Positions 1 to 7,312 are shown, counted from the stretch's first letter. The stretch: DNA of 64,000 nt from Pseudolactococcus sp041800635 (GCA_047833645.1 CP181259.1:1674001-1738000); one strand, 5' to 3'. A program made the numbers and translations. The notes: generated by a model from the sequence alone, not told the origin.

Positions 1-702
1 AAACAAGGACAGCGTGTCGCAATCGTTGGCGAAAGTGGCGCAGGGAAATCAACGCTTGCAAAACTTCTTTTGAAATTTCAAAATGCGGATAGTGGCAAAC
101 TCACGATTAACGACTATGACATCGAAGATATTGAAGTCAAATACCTTAGACAATCAATTGGCTATGTCCCACAAAATATCGAACTGTTTACAGGGACGAT
201 AATGGAGAACATCAAACTTGGTAATGAAAGTGCAACTTATGAACAAGTAATAAAGGCTGCCAAATTAGCAGGTTGTCACGACTTTATTCAAAAGTTGCCC
301 AATCGTTATTATGCTTTTATCGAAGAAAATGGCTCAAATTTTTCAGGTGGCGAACGACAACGAATTGCCATAGCTAGAGCTTTTCTCAAAGAAAGAGACC
401 TGTATATCTTTGATGAATCAACCAGTAATCTGGATTCGTTCAGTGAACGCTATATCCAGAAAGCCATGTTACAGGCGACAAATGGCGCAACGACAATCAT
501 AATTGCTCATAGACTATCGACGATTATTAACTGCGATTTGATTGTTTTCATGGAAAATGGTGCGATTATTGAACAAGGTAGTCATGATGAACTGGTAGCC
601 TTAAATGGCAAATACGCTGAAATGATTGCCTTGCAGTATGGTGGTAGAATTGTCAAAACAAATCAAACTGAAGCTATTGAACAGGAAGAAATCAGTTATT
701 AA
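1..702 (+). CDS. Bacteriocin/peptide ABC exporter, C-terminal ATPase domain (5' end outside window)
   Basis: The frame is open from base 1, so only the last 233 residues are seen. They form a complete ABC nucleotide-binding domain: Walker A GESGAGKST at the very start, signature FSGGERQRIAIARA, Walker B with catalytic glutamate (LYIFDESTSNLD) and the switch histidine in IIAHRLSTI. The arrangement and the gene right after it (a double-glycine peptide) fit the LcnC/ComA/PedD family, which cuts the leader with an N-terminal C39 peptidase and exports the mature peptide; the peptidase and membrane parts are outside the window, so that is inference. The accessory protein that normally works with it is only a fragment here (about 3700-4083). 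Family confident, substrate inferred. Confidence 0.85.
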   Translation, partial: KQGQRVAIVGESGAGKSTLAKLLLKFQNADSGKLTINDYDIEDIEVKYLRQSIGYVPQNIELFTGTIMENIKLGNESATYEQVIKAAKLAGCHDFIQKLPNRYYAFIEENGSNFSGGERQRIAIARAFLKERDLYIFDESTSNLDSFSERYIQKAMLQATNGATTIIIAHRLSTIINCDLIVFMENGAIIEQGSHDELVALNGKYAEMIALQYGGRIVKTNQTEAIEQEEISY

Positions 703-821
703 TTTGAAAAATTGGGTTAGGTCATTCACCCGACGCGAAAAGTAATGAAAGTAGCTTTAAAACCGCAAGTTGAGAAGTCGCGTGTGTCAAAAAAATTAAA
801 CTTAGAAAGTAGGAAACGACT

Positions 822-1016
822 ATGGAAATGGTTATGCCAGTGAATTATGTCGAAATGACAGATGATGAAATGATGTATGTTGATGGTGGAGGATACAAAT
901 ACTACGGTAATGGTCTATATGTAGATGTGAAAAATGGAAAATATTATGTGAATTGGGGGCAAACAGTAGATGCTCAATTCAATAGATGGGCAACTAATGG
1001 GAATGGGAGAGCTTAA
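822..1016 (+). CDS. Pediocin-like (class IIa-type) bacteriocin precursor lacking cysteines
   Basis: A 64-residue peptide with a short acidic leader ending in a double glycine (VDGG, residues 20-23) and a mature part starting near YKYYGNGL. KYYGNGL is the class IIa pediocin box (normally YGNGV/L), and the following VNWG matches the conserved V-x-W-G region. The box is normally followed by CxxxxC forming a disulfide; here there is no cysteine at all and two extra residues lie between box and VNWG. The end NGNGRA recalls the GGRA end that I remember for ubericin A. Spacing to the immunity gene is 6 bases. RBS AGGA at 811-814. Met codons at 822, 828 and 834 could each start it. Bacteriocin call is firm; activity without the disulfide is not established. 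Confidence 0.85.
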   Translation: MEMVMPVNYVEMTDDEMMYVDGGGYKYYGNGLYVDVKNGKYYVNWGQTVDAQFNRWATNGNGRA

Positions 1017-1022
1017 AAAATT

Positions 1023-1361
1023 ATGACTACTATTGAAAAAGAATTAGTCAATAATTTATATAAGATGTTGGAAAAACGTACTAATAAATCAAAAGATATT
1101 TTAGATATTCTTGATGTATTAGTACAGGTTAATAAAAAACTTGACAAGGAAAAAACACCCGAAGTTTTAATAAATAAGCTAAATCAATATATCCGCATTA
1201 CTGCATCCACAGGAAAAATTCACTTTTCAAATGAAGAAGAAGAGTTAACAATTAAATTGAGTATTATTGGACAAAAAGCAGGAATAAATGGTTCATACAT
1301 GGCTGATTTTTCTGACAAATCACAATTTTATAAATTTGGAGAAGAAGTTCCTCTTCGATAA
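1023..1361 (+). CDS. Bacteriocin immunity protein (class IIa, EntA-immunity-like)
   Basis: A 112-residue, lysine- and leucine-rich, soluble, largely helical protein directly downstream of the bacteriocin, the usual place for its immunity gene. Length, the opening helix (ELVNNLYKMLEKR) and the DILDVLVQVNKKLDK segment fit the four-helix class IIa immunity proteins, which sit in the cytoplasm and protect the mannose-PTS receptor from the cognate peptide. No signal peptide or membrane segment is visible. It would be cotranscribed with the bacteriocin. The RBS is weak: GGGAG lies inside the end of the bacteriocin gene, about 14 bases upstream, which may mean translational coupling. Function is inferred from position and composition more than from a signature motif. 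Confidence 0.75.
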   Translation: MTTIEKELVNNLYKMLEKRTNKSKDILDILDVLVQVNKKLDKEKTPEVLINKLNQYIRITASTGKIHFSNEEEELTIKLSIIGQKAGINGSYMADFSDKSQFYKFGEEVPLR

Positions 1362-1457
1362 AACGTATTTCGTTTCATTCTAAATTGTTGCATGATTACA
1401 ACTGCGGTGATTTTTTGATTTCCAATACGCATAAACGTTTAAAAAAATAAACATCTG

Positions 1458-1529
1458 ACTTCGGAAACACACAATTTCCGAAGTTTGATAAGAGAAATTA
1501 GTGATTAAATAATTTCTTTTATCAAACTT
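1458..1529 (+). repeat. Intergenic double hairpin, copy 1 of a hairpin family
   Basis: ACTTCGGAAA (1458-1467) pairs perfectly with TTTCCGAAGT (1475-1484). The last four bases of this arm also begin a second hairpin, AAGTTTGATAA (1481-1491) with TTATCAAACTT (1519-1529), further joined by AGAAATTA / TAATTTCT. The two stems overlap and cannot both be fully formed. A related hairpin precedes the lipoprotein gene at 2774-2822. No T-tract follows, so it is not a plain terminator. Confidence 0.6.
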
Positions 1530-1573
1530 TGATATTTAGAAGTCAAATCAAAAATAGGAGAAGTATTGAAATA

Positions 1574-1846
1574 ATGCCCAAAATAAAACAGAAGAGAAAG
1601 GGATTTCAAAAATTCCCTCTGACGATTATTTTGCTAGGACCGATTCTATGGGTTATTTTTGCCAAAATATTAAAAATAAGTTAGGATAAGTTATTTCTTT
1701 GTTCTTTACTTAGTATCCTATGTTCATTTATTTTGTGTTTTTTATGGATAGCAGATTTTTATGAAAAAGTACTTTTGGATTACGATGATGAAATTATCAA
1801 ACTTCAAGAAGAACTTTTGAAAAAAGATAAAGAAAATTTGGGGTAA
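1574..1846 (+). pseudogene. Small two-TM membrane protein, interrupted by an in-frame stop
   Basis: A frame starting ATG at 1574 (RBS AGGAG 1556-1560) encodes a basic N-terminus and one membrane helix, then hits TAG at 1682-1684. The same frame continues without another stop to TAA at 1844-1846, giving a second membrane helix and a charged tail ending KKDKENLG. The continued part resembles the C-terminal half of the intact neighbour at 2316-2555 (hydrophobic helix, FLW, then acidic/lysine tail ending with a run of E and K). So this is probably a damaged paralogue of that gene, about 90 codons long. Whether the TAG is read through cannot be told. Function unknown. Confidence 0.55.
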
Positions 1847-1873
1847 TTTTTACTAATCTATAAATAACGAAAG

Positions 1874-1903
1874 TTTCAGAAAAGGAATATTTCTTTTCTG
1901 AAA
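1874..1903 (+). repeat. Intergenic hairpin, copy 3 of the hairpin family
   Basis: TTTCAGAAAAG (1874-1884) and CTTTTCTGAAA (1893-1903) are exact reverse complements with an 8-base loop. The left arm and its lead-in (CGAAAG) resemble the start of the hairpins at 1481 and 2774, but the stem sequence differs while pairing is kept. It lies between the broken small gene and the one at 2023. Confidence 0.5.
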
Positions 1904-2022
1904 TGTATAGAGATGATAAAATCATTTGTCTTTTGTTACGTTTCAGAAAAATTTAAAAGCAATGGTTAGGAGGGCGTCTTTTCTTTGGTCATAGGTTTAA
2001 TTAAGATAAATGGTATTAGAAA

Positions 2023-2301
2023 ATGATGATATTGATAAATGGTATGTTTAAGATAATAGTCATGTTTCTTTGCATGATTGTGATTACGTGGCTTGATTTT
2101 CGGGTAATCAAATATTTAAAGCGTTGGATTGCAGTTGAAAAGCTGACTATTATCCCTAAAAAATATGCCGTAATAGTTTGGACGGTGCTTGGATTTATAG
2201 TCTATGTTTTAATGGGGAAGAAATTAAATTTTCACTTTATTGTAGTTTACACACTAATGCTACCTTTGATAGATTACTTTCTTATAAAGAGATTTTCGTA
2301 A
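2023..2301 (+). CDS. Small hydrophobic membrane protein, unknown function
   Basis: 92 residues with three likely membrane segments (about 8-26, 46-63 and 70-88) and basic loops (KYLKRW, KK). I do not recognise a family. Its location in a cluster of tiny membrane proteins beside a bacteriocin immunity gene suggests an accessory immunity or leftover island gene, but that is only context. The RBS is uncertain: GGAGGG at 1969-1974 is too far for the ATG at 2023, and a second ATG at 2044 is possible. The stop is 14 bases before the next gene, suggesting cotranscription. Confidence 0.55.
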   Translation: MMILINGMFKIIVMFLCMIVITWLDFRVIKYLKRWIAVEKLTIIPKKYAVIVWTVLGFIVYVLMGKKLNFHFIVVYTLMLPLIDYFLIKRFS

Positions 2302-2315
2302 GGAGTTATTTAAAA

Positions 2316-2555
2316 ATGAAAAAAACTCATCACTATTTACTCTTACTTAATCTTGCCATAACAGCTTTCTGTATTGGCCTATTTATTTTTATCTTATGGA
2401 CAATGCAGATGAATAATAAGCAGATGATTAGTTTATTTATTGTTTTGAGTTTATCACTATTTCTTGGTTTCTTATGGACGAGCTATTTTGATTTAAAAAA
2501 AGAATTGGCTTATCTATTGAAAATTGATAAATTACTGGAAAAAGAGCAAGGATAA
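2316..2555 (+). CDS. Small two-TM membrane protein, unknown function
   Basis: 79 residues starting ATG at 2316 with a good RBS (AGGAG, 2301-2305). The frame is open further upstream, but that part overlaps the preceding gene and has no RBS, so the short start is preferred. Two membrane helices (about 7-29 and 37-57) are followed by a charged tail (LKKELAYLLKIDKLLEKEQG). The tail and second helix resemble the broken reading frame at 1574-1846. I do not recognise a family. It sits in a run of three tightly spaced small membrane genes next to the bacteriocin locus. Confidence 0.6.
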   Translation: MKKTHHYLLLLNLAITAFCIGLFIFILWTMQMNNKQMISLFIVLSLSLFLGFLWTSYFDLKKELAYLLKIDKLLEKEQG

Positions 2556-2564
2556 ATAGACCAT

Positions 2565-2747
2565 ATGAACAATTTTAAAATCGGTTTTATCTTATTTGTA
2601 ATAGGCGTTTTGATACTATTATTTAATTTCTATGTCCAAGAGTGGTTACCAAAACCAATAAAAGATTATTACTTACTGACATTCGCAGTTGGTTTAGTTA
2701 TTTGCTTACTTGGCACTTTAATGATGTCTAAAAGCCGTAAGACTTAA
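2565..2747 (+). CDS. Small two-TM membrane protein, unknown function
   Basis: 60 residues with two predicted membrane helices (about 5-25 and 37-54) separated by a short loop containing LPKPIKDYY, and a basic end SKSRKT. It starts 9 bases after the previous stop, consistent with one transcript. The RBS is poor (AGCAAGG at 2545-2551). No family recognised. The hairpin that precedes the lipoprotein gene starts 27 bases after its stop. Confidence 0.5.
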   Translation: MNNFKIGFILFVIGVLILLFNFYVQEWLPKPIKDYYLLTFAVGLVICLLGTLMMSKSRKT

Positions 2748-2773
2748 ATTTTGAAAAATAGACAATTTTTCCG

Positions 2774-2822
2774 AAGTCTGAAAAAAGAAATTAGTTGTTA
2801 AATGATTTCTTTTCTCAGACTT
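2774..2822 (+). repeat. Intergenic hairpin before the lipoprotein gene, copy 2 of the hairpin family
   Basis: AGTCTGA (2775-2781) pairs with TCAGACT (2815-2821); AAGAAAT and ATTTCTT extend the stem. Flanks match copy 1 closely: CCGAAGT before, and AGAAGTCAAAT-AAAAATAGGAG after, leading into an RBS. Relative to copy 1 the stem bases changed on both sides (TTTGA/TCAAA versus CTGA/TCAG), so pairing has been kept. Confidence 0.6.
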
Positions 2823-2853
2823 TAGAAGTCAAATAAAAAATAGGAGGATTTTC

Positions 2854-3454
2854 ATGAAAAAATTAACAACATTAACGCTTGCTTTGGGTGTAACTTTGCT
2901 ACTAGGTGCTTGTAGCGGCGCAAAGGAAGAAACGACGGTATTTAAGCAGGCTATTCCTGAATTACAGGGTGAAAATTTGGGTGCATCATCGATTAAAATC
3001 ACCCACAAGGGTGAAAAAATCAGTGAAGTGGTCTATGAGTCAACGACACCATTAACCATGGGCGTAGTATCTGCTAACCATGGGCGTAGTATCTGCCGAA
3101 GAAACGCAAAAAGCGATTAAGGAAATTGAGGCTGATGCCAAAATGGCTCAGGAAGAAAAAGATAAACTCATCGCTGAGATGCAAACGATGAGCGCTGGAA
3201 ATCCAGAAGAACAGGCGGCAGAAATGGCTAAAAATTTAGATTTGCTTTATGATAATATGCCGTCTTCTAAAGGGATAGCAGTTAAAACGAAGAAAAGTAA
3301 AGCGAGTTATTCTGTTACGATTACGGTAGATTTAGCCAAAGCTGATAAAAGTAAATTAGGGCAAGTCTTTTTACCTGTTGATTTTTCTAAAGTAAAAGAC
3401 TATAAAGATGCTGAAAAAGAATTGAAAAATTTACAATTTAAGGCAGAAAAATAA
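2854..3454 (+). pseudogene. Lipoprotein gene (DUF1307/YehR-like), frameshifted by a tandem duplication
   Basis: The first frame (2854-3120) begins with a lipoprotein signal (lysines, LTLALGVTLLLGAC) and runs into VYESTTPLTMGVVSA before going out of frame. The second frame (from 3080) resumes at exactly MGVVSA and continues to KNLQFKAEK at 3454. Removing one copy of a 22-bp tandem duplication at 3053-3096 rejoins both into about 192 residues. The layout (lipobox, ITHKGEKISEVVYES, then VTITVDLAKAD and a closing LPVDFSKVKD) resembles the YehR/DUF1307 lipoproteins of unknown role; this is moderate confidence. RBS AGGAGG at 2842-2847. As read here, only a truncated 88-residue product is made. Confidence 0.75.
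3053..3096 (+). repeat. 22-bp perfect tandem duplication
   Basis: Two adjacent identical 22-base units, 3053-3074 and 3075-3096, beginning TAACCATGGGC and ending AGTATCTGC. 22 is not a multiple of three, so the duplication by itself shifts the lipoprotein frame. Perfect identity points to a recent event or to a reversible slippage site. Confidence 0.9.
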
Positions 3455-3479
3455 ATCAGATTGAGTAAGAAAGGTAGTT

Positions 3480-3731
3480 ATGAAAGGACTAGTTAGATTA
3501 TATTGTCTTCTCATGCTAGGTAGCTTTTGGGCAGTGCCTACTTTAAATTTTATTTTTGGTGGTTTCAAAAATTTTGGCTATAATATCGCAGATATTTTGC
3601 AAGCAAATATTATGACAATGTGGGGAAGTGTCGTTGTAGGAAAATTTAAGCGCTTCAATGTTTTAAAGAAATTTGCTATTTATATAGTTACTGTTTCGTT
3701 AAGCCTTTCAACCAATTGCTCAGGTGGATAA
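3480..3731 (+). CDS. Small membrane protein, unknown, possibly with a chimeric C-terminus
   Basis: 83 residues with hydrophobic segments at about 5-27 and 38-52 plus a third near 62-76. RBS GAAAGG at 3468-3473. No family recognised. The last residues (STNCSGG) are read out of frame over DNA that, in another frame, begins the HlyD/LcnD-like fragment, so the natural C-terminus may have been lost at a deletion junction near 3690-3700. It may be a damaged gene. Confidence 0.4.
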   Translation: MKGLVRLYCLLMLGSFWAVPTLNFIFGGFKNFGYNIADILQANIMTMWGSVVVGKFKRFNVLKKFAIYIVTVSLSLSTNCSGG

Positions 3732-4083
3732 GGGAAAAGATTCAAAGTTGATAGGGGAAATCTACATTTCTGCGCAAGATAGGAGTAAGATAAAGGTTGG
3801 CAATACGACAAAATTATCACTTGTAGGTGTTAATCAAACTAAATATGGCTTATTGACAGGGAAAATCAAGAGCATCAGTGACGGTACGATTACGCAAGGG
3901 AGTGGAGAAAATTCTCAGGTACTTTATCAAGTAGATGTGGCGCTTGATAAGACCAAATTGACAAGTGGTGATGAAGAAATTTTAGCCAAAGCTTCTATGC
4001 CAACAGTTGCTAGCATTGTTTACGAAAAGGAAAACTATATGGCGTGGTTGATGGAGCAGCTGAATTTTACGAAAGAAAAATAA
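3700..4083 (+). pseudogene. C-terminal fragment of an HlyD/LcnD-type bacteriocin transport accessory protein
   Basis: The frame opens after a stop at 3697-3699 and reads AFQPIAQVDKGKDSK onward; a GTG at 3724 is the only plausible start and has no good RBS. The sequence (GEIYISAQDRSKIKVGNTTKLSL, then LTGKIKSISDG, then ASIVYEKENYMAWLMEQL) is the last part of a membrane-fusion protein of the LcnD/HlyD family, which bridges the ABC exporter. The family is usually near 470 residues; only about 127 remain, lacking the membrane anchor, coiled coil and lipoyl-like domain. So the dedicated exporter pair is probably not intact at this locus. Confidence 0.7.
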
Positions 4084-4088
4084 TGAAG

Positions 4089-4113
4089 ATTGCTCAATAT
4101 GGGCGATTTTTTT
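4089..4113 (+). terminator. Rho-independent terminator at the end of the bacteriocin island
   Basis: ATTGCTC (4089-4095), 5-base loop, GGGCGAT (4101-4107) with two G-U pairs, followed by seven T. Confidence 0.6.
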
Positions 4114-4153
4114 AATTACAAACAAGAAAATGCAAAAATATACAAAAAACCGC

Positions 4154-4182
4154 TTGACAAATGTATTTTTATGCAGTAAACT
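4154..4182 (+). promoter_or_regulatory. argG promoter with ArgR-type operator in the spacer
   Basis: TTGACA (4154-4159), 17 bases, TAAACT (4177-4182). The spacer holds AATGTATTTTTATGCAGT (4160-4177), which matches 15 of 18 positions of the lactococcal ArgR/AhrC operator AWTGCATRWWYATGCAWT as I recall it. Binding there would block polymerase, fitting arginine repression of argG. A second -10-like TATAAT (4188-4193) is further on. Confidence 0.65.
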
Positions 4183-4223
4183 GTATATATAATCAAAAAA
4201 CAAAGAAAATTGAGGATTGAGAC

Positions 4224-5432
4224 ATGTCAAAAGAAAAAATTGTACTTGCTTATTCAGGCGGTTTAGATACATCAGTTGCGATCAAATGGCTCGTTGACGA
4301 AGGCTATGATGTTGTCGCAGCTTGTTTGGACGTCGGCGAAGGCAAAGACCTCGACTTCATCAAAGAAAAAGCCTTGACCGTTGGTGCTATTGAGTCCTAC
4401 GTGATCAACGCCAAAGAAGATTTCACTCATAATTATGTCGGTTACGCCATCAAAGGTAACCTCATGTATGAGCAAAAATATCCACTCGTTTCAGCCTTGT
4501 CTCGCCCGTTGATCTCAAAAGCCTTGGTTGAAGTAGCGCGTGAAACAGGCGCTACTGGCATCGCTCATGGTTGTACGGGTAAAGGCAATGACCAAGTTCG
4601 TTTTGAAGTGGCCATTCATTCACTTGCTCCTGATTTGAAAGTCCTAGCGCCCGTTCGGGAATGGAAATGGTCGCGTGAAGCTGAAATCGAATACGCTAAA
4701 AAAAACGGTATCCCTGTACCCGCAGACCTTGATAACCCGTATTCTATCGACATGAACCTCTGGGGACGTGCAATCGAAGCAGGAATTCTCGAGAATCCAT
4801 GGAACGAGTGCCCAGAAGATGCTTTCTTCATGACAACGTCTATCGAAAATGCGCCAGATGAGGCTGAATTTATCGAATTGACCTTTGAAAAAGGCATCCC
4901 AGTCGCTTTAAATGGTCAAGCGTTGCCATTATACCAACTCATCAATGACGTTAATATCATTGCCGGCAAACACGGTATCGGTCGGATCGATCACGTAGAG
5001 AATCGTCTGGTTGGGATTAAATCACGTGAAATTTACGAGTGTCCAGGCGCGACAGTGATTCTGAAAGCCCATAAAGACATCGAAGATATTACCTTTGTTC
5101 GTGAAGTATCACATTTCAAACCCGTCATCGAAAACGAACTCTCAAACACGATCTACAATGGTCTCTGGTTTAATCCAGCAACGGATGCGCTTAAAGCCTA
5201 CATCGACAGCACACAAGAAGTTGTCAATGGGACAGTGAAAGTGAAACTTTACAAAGGTAATGCCACCTGTATCGGACGGAAATCACCTAACTCACTTTAC
5301 GATGAAAATTTGGCAACTTATACATCAGCTGATGAATTTGACCAAGATGCAGCGGTTGGCTTCATCAAACTTTGGGGCCTACCCTCACAAGTCAATGCCC
5401 AAGTTTGGGATAAACTCGACAAAGAAAAATAA
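4224..5432 (+). CDS. argG: Argininosuccinate synthase
   Basis: 402 residues, full length. It joins citrulline and aspartate with ATP to argininosuccinate in arginine synthesis, in the cytoplasm. The N-terminal ATP-pyrophosphatase loop AYSGGLDTS (residues 9-17) and GHGCTGKGNDQVRFE region are intact, as are the C-terminal multimerisation segments. RBS GAGG at 4212-4215. argH follows after 430 bases containing a terminator, so argG and argH may be separate transcripts although the pair is a functional unit. The upstream ArgR-like site suggests repression by arginine. Confidence 0.97.
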   Translation: MSKEKIVLAYSGGLDTSVAIKWLVDEGYDVVAACLDVGEGKDLDFIKEKALTVGAIESYVINAKEDFTHNYVGYAIKGNLMYEQKYPLVSALSRPLISKALVEVARETGATGIAHGCTGKGNDQVRFEVAIHSLAPDLKVLAPVREWKWSREAEIEYAKKNGIPVPADLDNPYSIDMNLWGRAIEAGILENPWNECPEDAFFMTTSIENAPDEAEFIELTFEKGIPVALNGQALPLYQLINDVNIIAGKHGIGRIDHVENRLVGIKSREIYECPGATVILKAHKDIEDITFVREVSHFKPVIENELSNTIYNGLWFNPATDALKAYIDSTQEVVNGTVKVKLYKGNATCIGRKSPNSLYDENLATYTSADEFDQDAAVGFIKLWGLPSQVNAQVWDKLDKEK

Positions 5433-5582
5433 ACAGTCATCAAATAAACCAAGTCAGAGAACTGGATTTGAGACATTTAAAACCAATAATCGCTACAGAG
5501 ATGGCATTTGGTCTGGTTAAGAAATTCCGTGAGATTTCACCATCTAGAAATTAAAAGTAATCAGAGAGTTACAATTTCGCTT

Positions 5583-5608
5583 AAAGGCGCTAGACTAGGC
5601 GCTTTTTT
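5583..5608 (+). terminator. Rho-independent terminator after argG
   Basis: AAAGGCGC (5583-5590), loop TAGACTAG, GCGCTTTT (5599-5606), then T. It is about 150 bases after the argG stop. Confidence 0.75.
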
Positions 5609-5680
5609 GATATAATGAACTAACGGCTATAACTCAAGTTGTTAAAGTTAATGACGGTGGCTCAAAAAAGGTGATTTACT

Positions 5681-5782
5681 ACCAAATTGGTATTCTTTCT
5701 GGGAAACAATACGAAATCGGTCAAAAATCCGTTGATTTTCTACCAAAACGGTATTCTTTCTGAGAAACAATACGAAATCGGT
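5681..5782 (+). repeat. 41-20-41 intergenic repeat, locus 1 (between argG and argH)
   Basis: Two 41-base copies, 5681-5721 and 5742-5782, share ...CGGTATTCTTTCTG-GAAACAATACGAAATCGGT (few differences). Start-to-start distance is 61 bases and the linker is 20. Each copy has imperfect inverted symmetry (ACCAAATTGGTATT against AATACGAAATCGGT, 11 of 14). An equivalent pair with the same spacing lies at 30229-30330. No coding capacity is seen. Confidence 0.75.
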
Positions 5783-5860
5783 TAAAAACACCATAATTAA
5801 AATCACTATAAAATCAGCTGATTAACAGACAGCGACCAAGATAAACTAAGGGAGATCAAC

Positions 5861-7255
5861 ATGGCAAAACTATGGGGCGGTAGATTTGAAGAAGGCTTGG
5901 ATAAGAAAACGGAAACTTTCGGGGCATCAATTACTTTCGATCAAAAAATGGCACGCCAAGACTTGAAAGGTAGTCTAGCGCATGTGACCATGCTGGCTTC
6001 AACAGGGATTTTAACGGCTGAGGAAGCTGAACAAATCAAGGCAGGCATTCAAAAAGTCGAAGCGAAATACGAAGCAGGAGAAATCGACTTCAAAATCGAA
6101 AACGAAGACATTCACATGAATATGGAAACCTACCTCCATGCTGAAATCGGACCCGTTGCAGGGAAACTTCACACGGCGCGTTCACGTAACGACCAAGTGG
6201 CAACGGATATGCACCTGTGGATGAAAGACACGCTTTCAGAAACCATGGCTAAGTTGGAAAACTTGCGAGAAGTTCTGGTCAATTTGGCCTCAGAACATGT
6301 TGAGACAATCATGCCGGGTTACACACACTTGCAGCATGCGCAGCCGATTTCATTCGGTCATCATCTCATGGCCTACTATAGTATGTTAACACGCGATTTT
6401 GATCGGTTTGCCTTTAATATGAAACACGCTGATATTTCGCCGCTAGGAGCGGCGGCACTTGCCGGAACGACTTTCCCCATTGACCGGAAAGAAACGGCGG
6501 CGCTCATGGGCTTTGGCGATGTTTATGTGAATTCGATGGATGCGGTCAGTGATCGGGATTTCATCCTGGAATTTCTCAGCAATGCTAGCATTCTCATGAT
6601 GCACCTGTCGCGTTTTTGCGAGGAGCTCATCCTTTGGTGTAGCAACGAGTTTCGGTTTGTGACCTTGTCGGATGCTTTTTCAACGGGCTCGTCGATCATG
6701 CCGCAGAAGAAAAATCCGGATATGGCTGAGCTGATCCGGGGTAAGTCTGGCCGGGTTTATGGTAATCTCTTCGGCTTGCTGACGGTCATGAAATCCCTGC
6801 CTTTGGCTTATAACAAGGACTTGCAGGAAGATAAGGAGGGCATGTTTGATACGGCCGATACGATTTTGACCAGCTTGGATGTCATGGCAGGCATGCTCTC
6901 CACCTTGTCGGTCAACGAAACGGTCATGGCTGAGTCGACGGAAAAAGACTTCTCGAACGCCACAGAACTTGCCGACTACCTGGCTGCTAAGGGGCTACCT
7001 TTCCGTCAAGCCCATGAAATCGTTGGGGAAATGGTGCTAGCATGCACGAAGGCGGGCTATTACTTGCAAGATGTGCCCTTGCCGCGCTACCAAGAAGTTT
7101 CGCCCCTGATCGAAGCGGACATCTACGAGACTTTGAAGTCGCGGACTGCTGTTCAACGCCGTAACTCTTATGGTGGGACAGGCTTTGACCAAGTCAAGAT
7201 GCAAATTGCTTTAGCCAAGGCTGCTTTAAATCAAGCGGATTCTAATAAAGGATAG
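5861..7255 (+). CDS. argH: Argininosuccinate lyase
   Basis: 464 residues, full length. It splits argininosuccinate into arginine and fumarate, the last step of arginine synthesis. The superfamily signature GSSIMPQKKNPD is present (about residue 282), as are the HTARSRNDQVATD and GYTHLQHAQPISFGH active-site regions. RBS GGGAG at 5849-5853. Partner of argG upstream; the stretch between them holds the 41-20-41 repeat and a terminator. No operator as clear as the one at argG is seen before argH. Confidence 0.97.
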   Translation: MAKLWGGRFEEGLDKKTETFGASITFDQKMARQDLKGSLAHVTMLASTGILTAEEAEQIKAGIQKVEAKYEAGEIDFKIENEDIHMNMETYLHAEIGPVAGKLHTARSRNDQVATDMHLWMKDTLSETMAKLENLREVLVNLASEHVETIMPGYTHLQHAQPISFGHHLMAYYSMLTRDFDRFAFNMKHADISPLGAAALAGTTFPIDRKETAALMGFGDVYVNSMDAVSDRDFILEFLSNASILMMHLSRFCEELILWCSNEFRFVTLSDAFSTGSSIMPQKKNPDMAELIRGKSGRVYGNLFGLLTVMKSLPLAYNKDLQEDKEGMFDTADTILTSLDVMAGMLSTLSVNETVMAESTEKDFSNATELADYLAAKGLPFRQAHEIVGEMVLACTKAGYYLQDVPLPRYQEVSPLIEADIYETLKSRTAVQRRNSYGGTGFDQVKMQIALAKAALNQADSNKG

Positions 7256-7285
7256 GCCGGTTAGTTTCAGCCGAACAGATGAGAA

Positions 7286-7312
7286 ATGTACCATTGAAAT
7301 GGTGCATTTTTT
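7286..7312 (+). terminator. Rho-independent terminator after argH
   Basis: ATGTACCATT (7286-7295) against AATGGTGCAT (7298-7307), then a T-tract. Confidence 0.8.

Noticed and set aside
3982..4272. Minus-strand open frame across the argG promoter
   Set aside because: Phe/Leu-rich translation of AT-rich intergenic DNA, no RBS, and it overlaps the argG promoter and the LcnD-like fragment.
5260..5520. Open frame across the end of argG
   Set aside because: Mostly a shadow of argG in another frame; the part after the argG stop shows no protein-like features.
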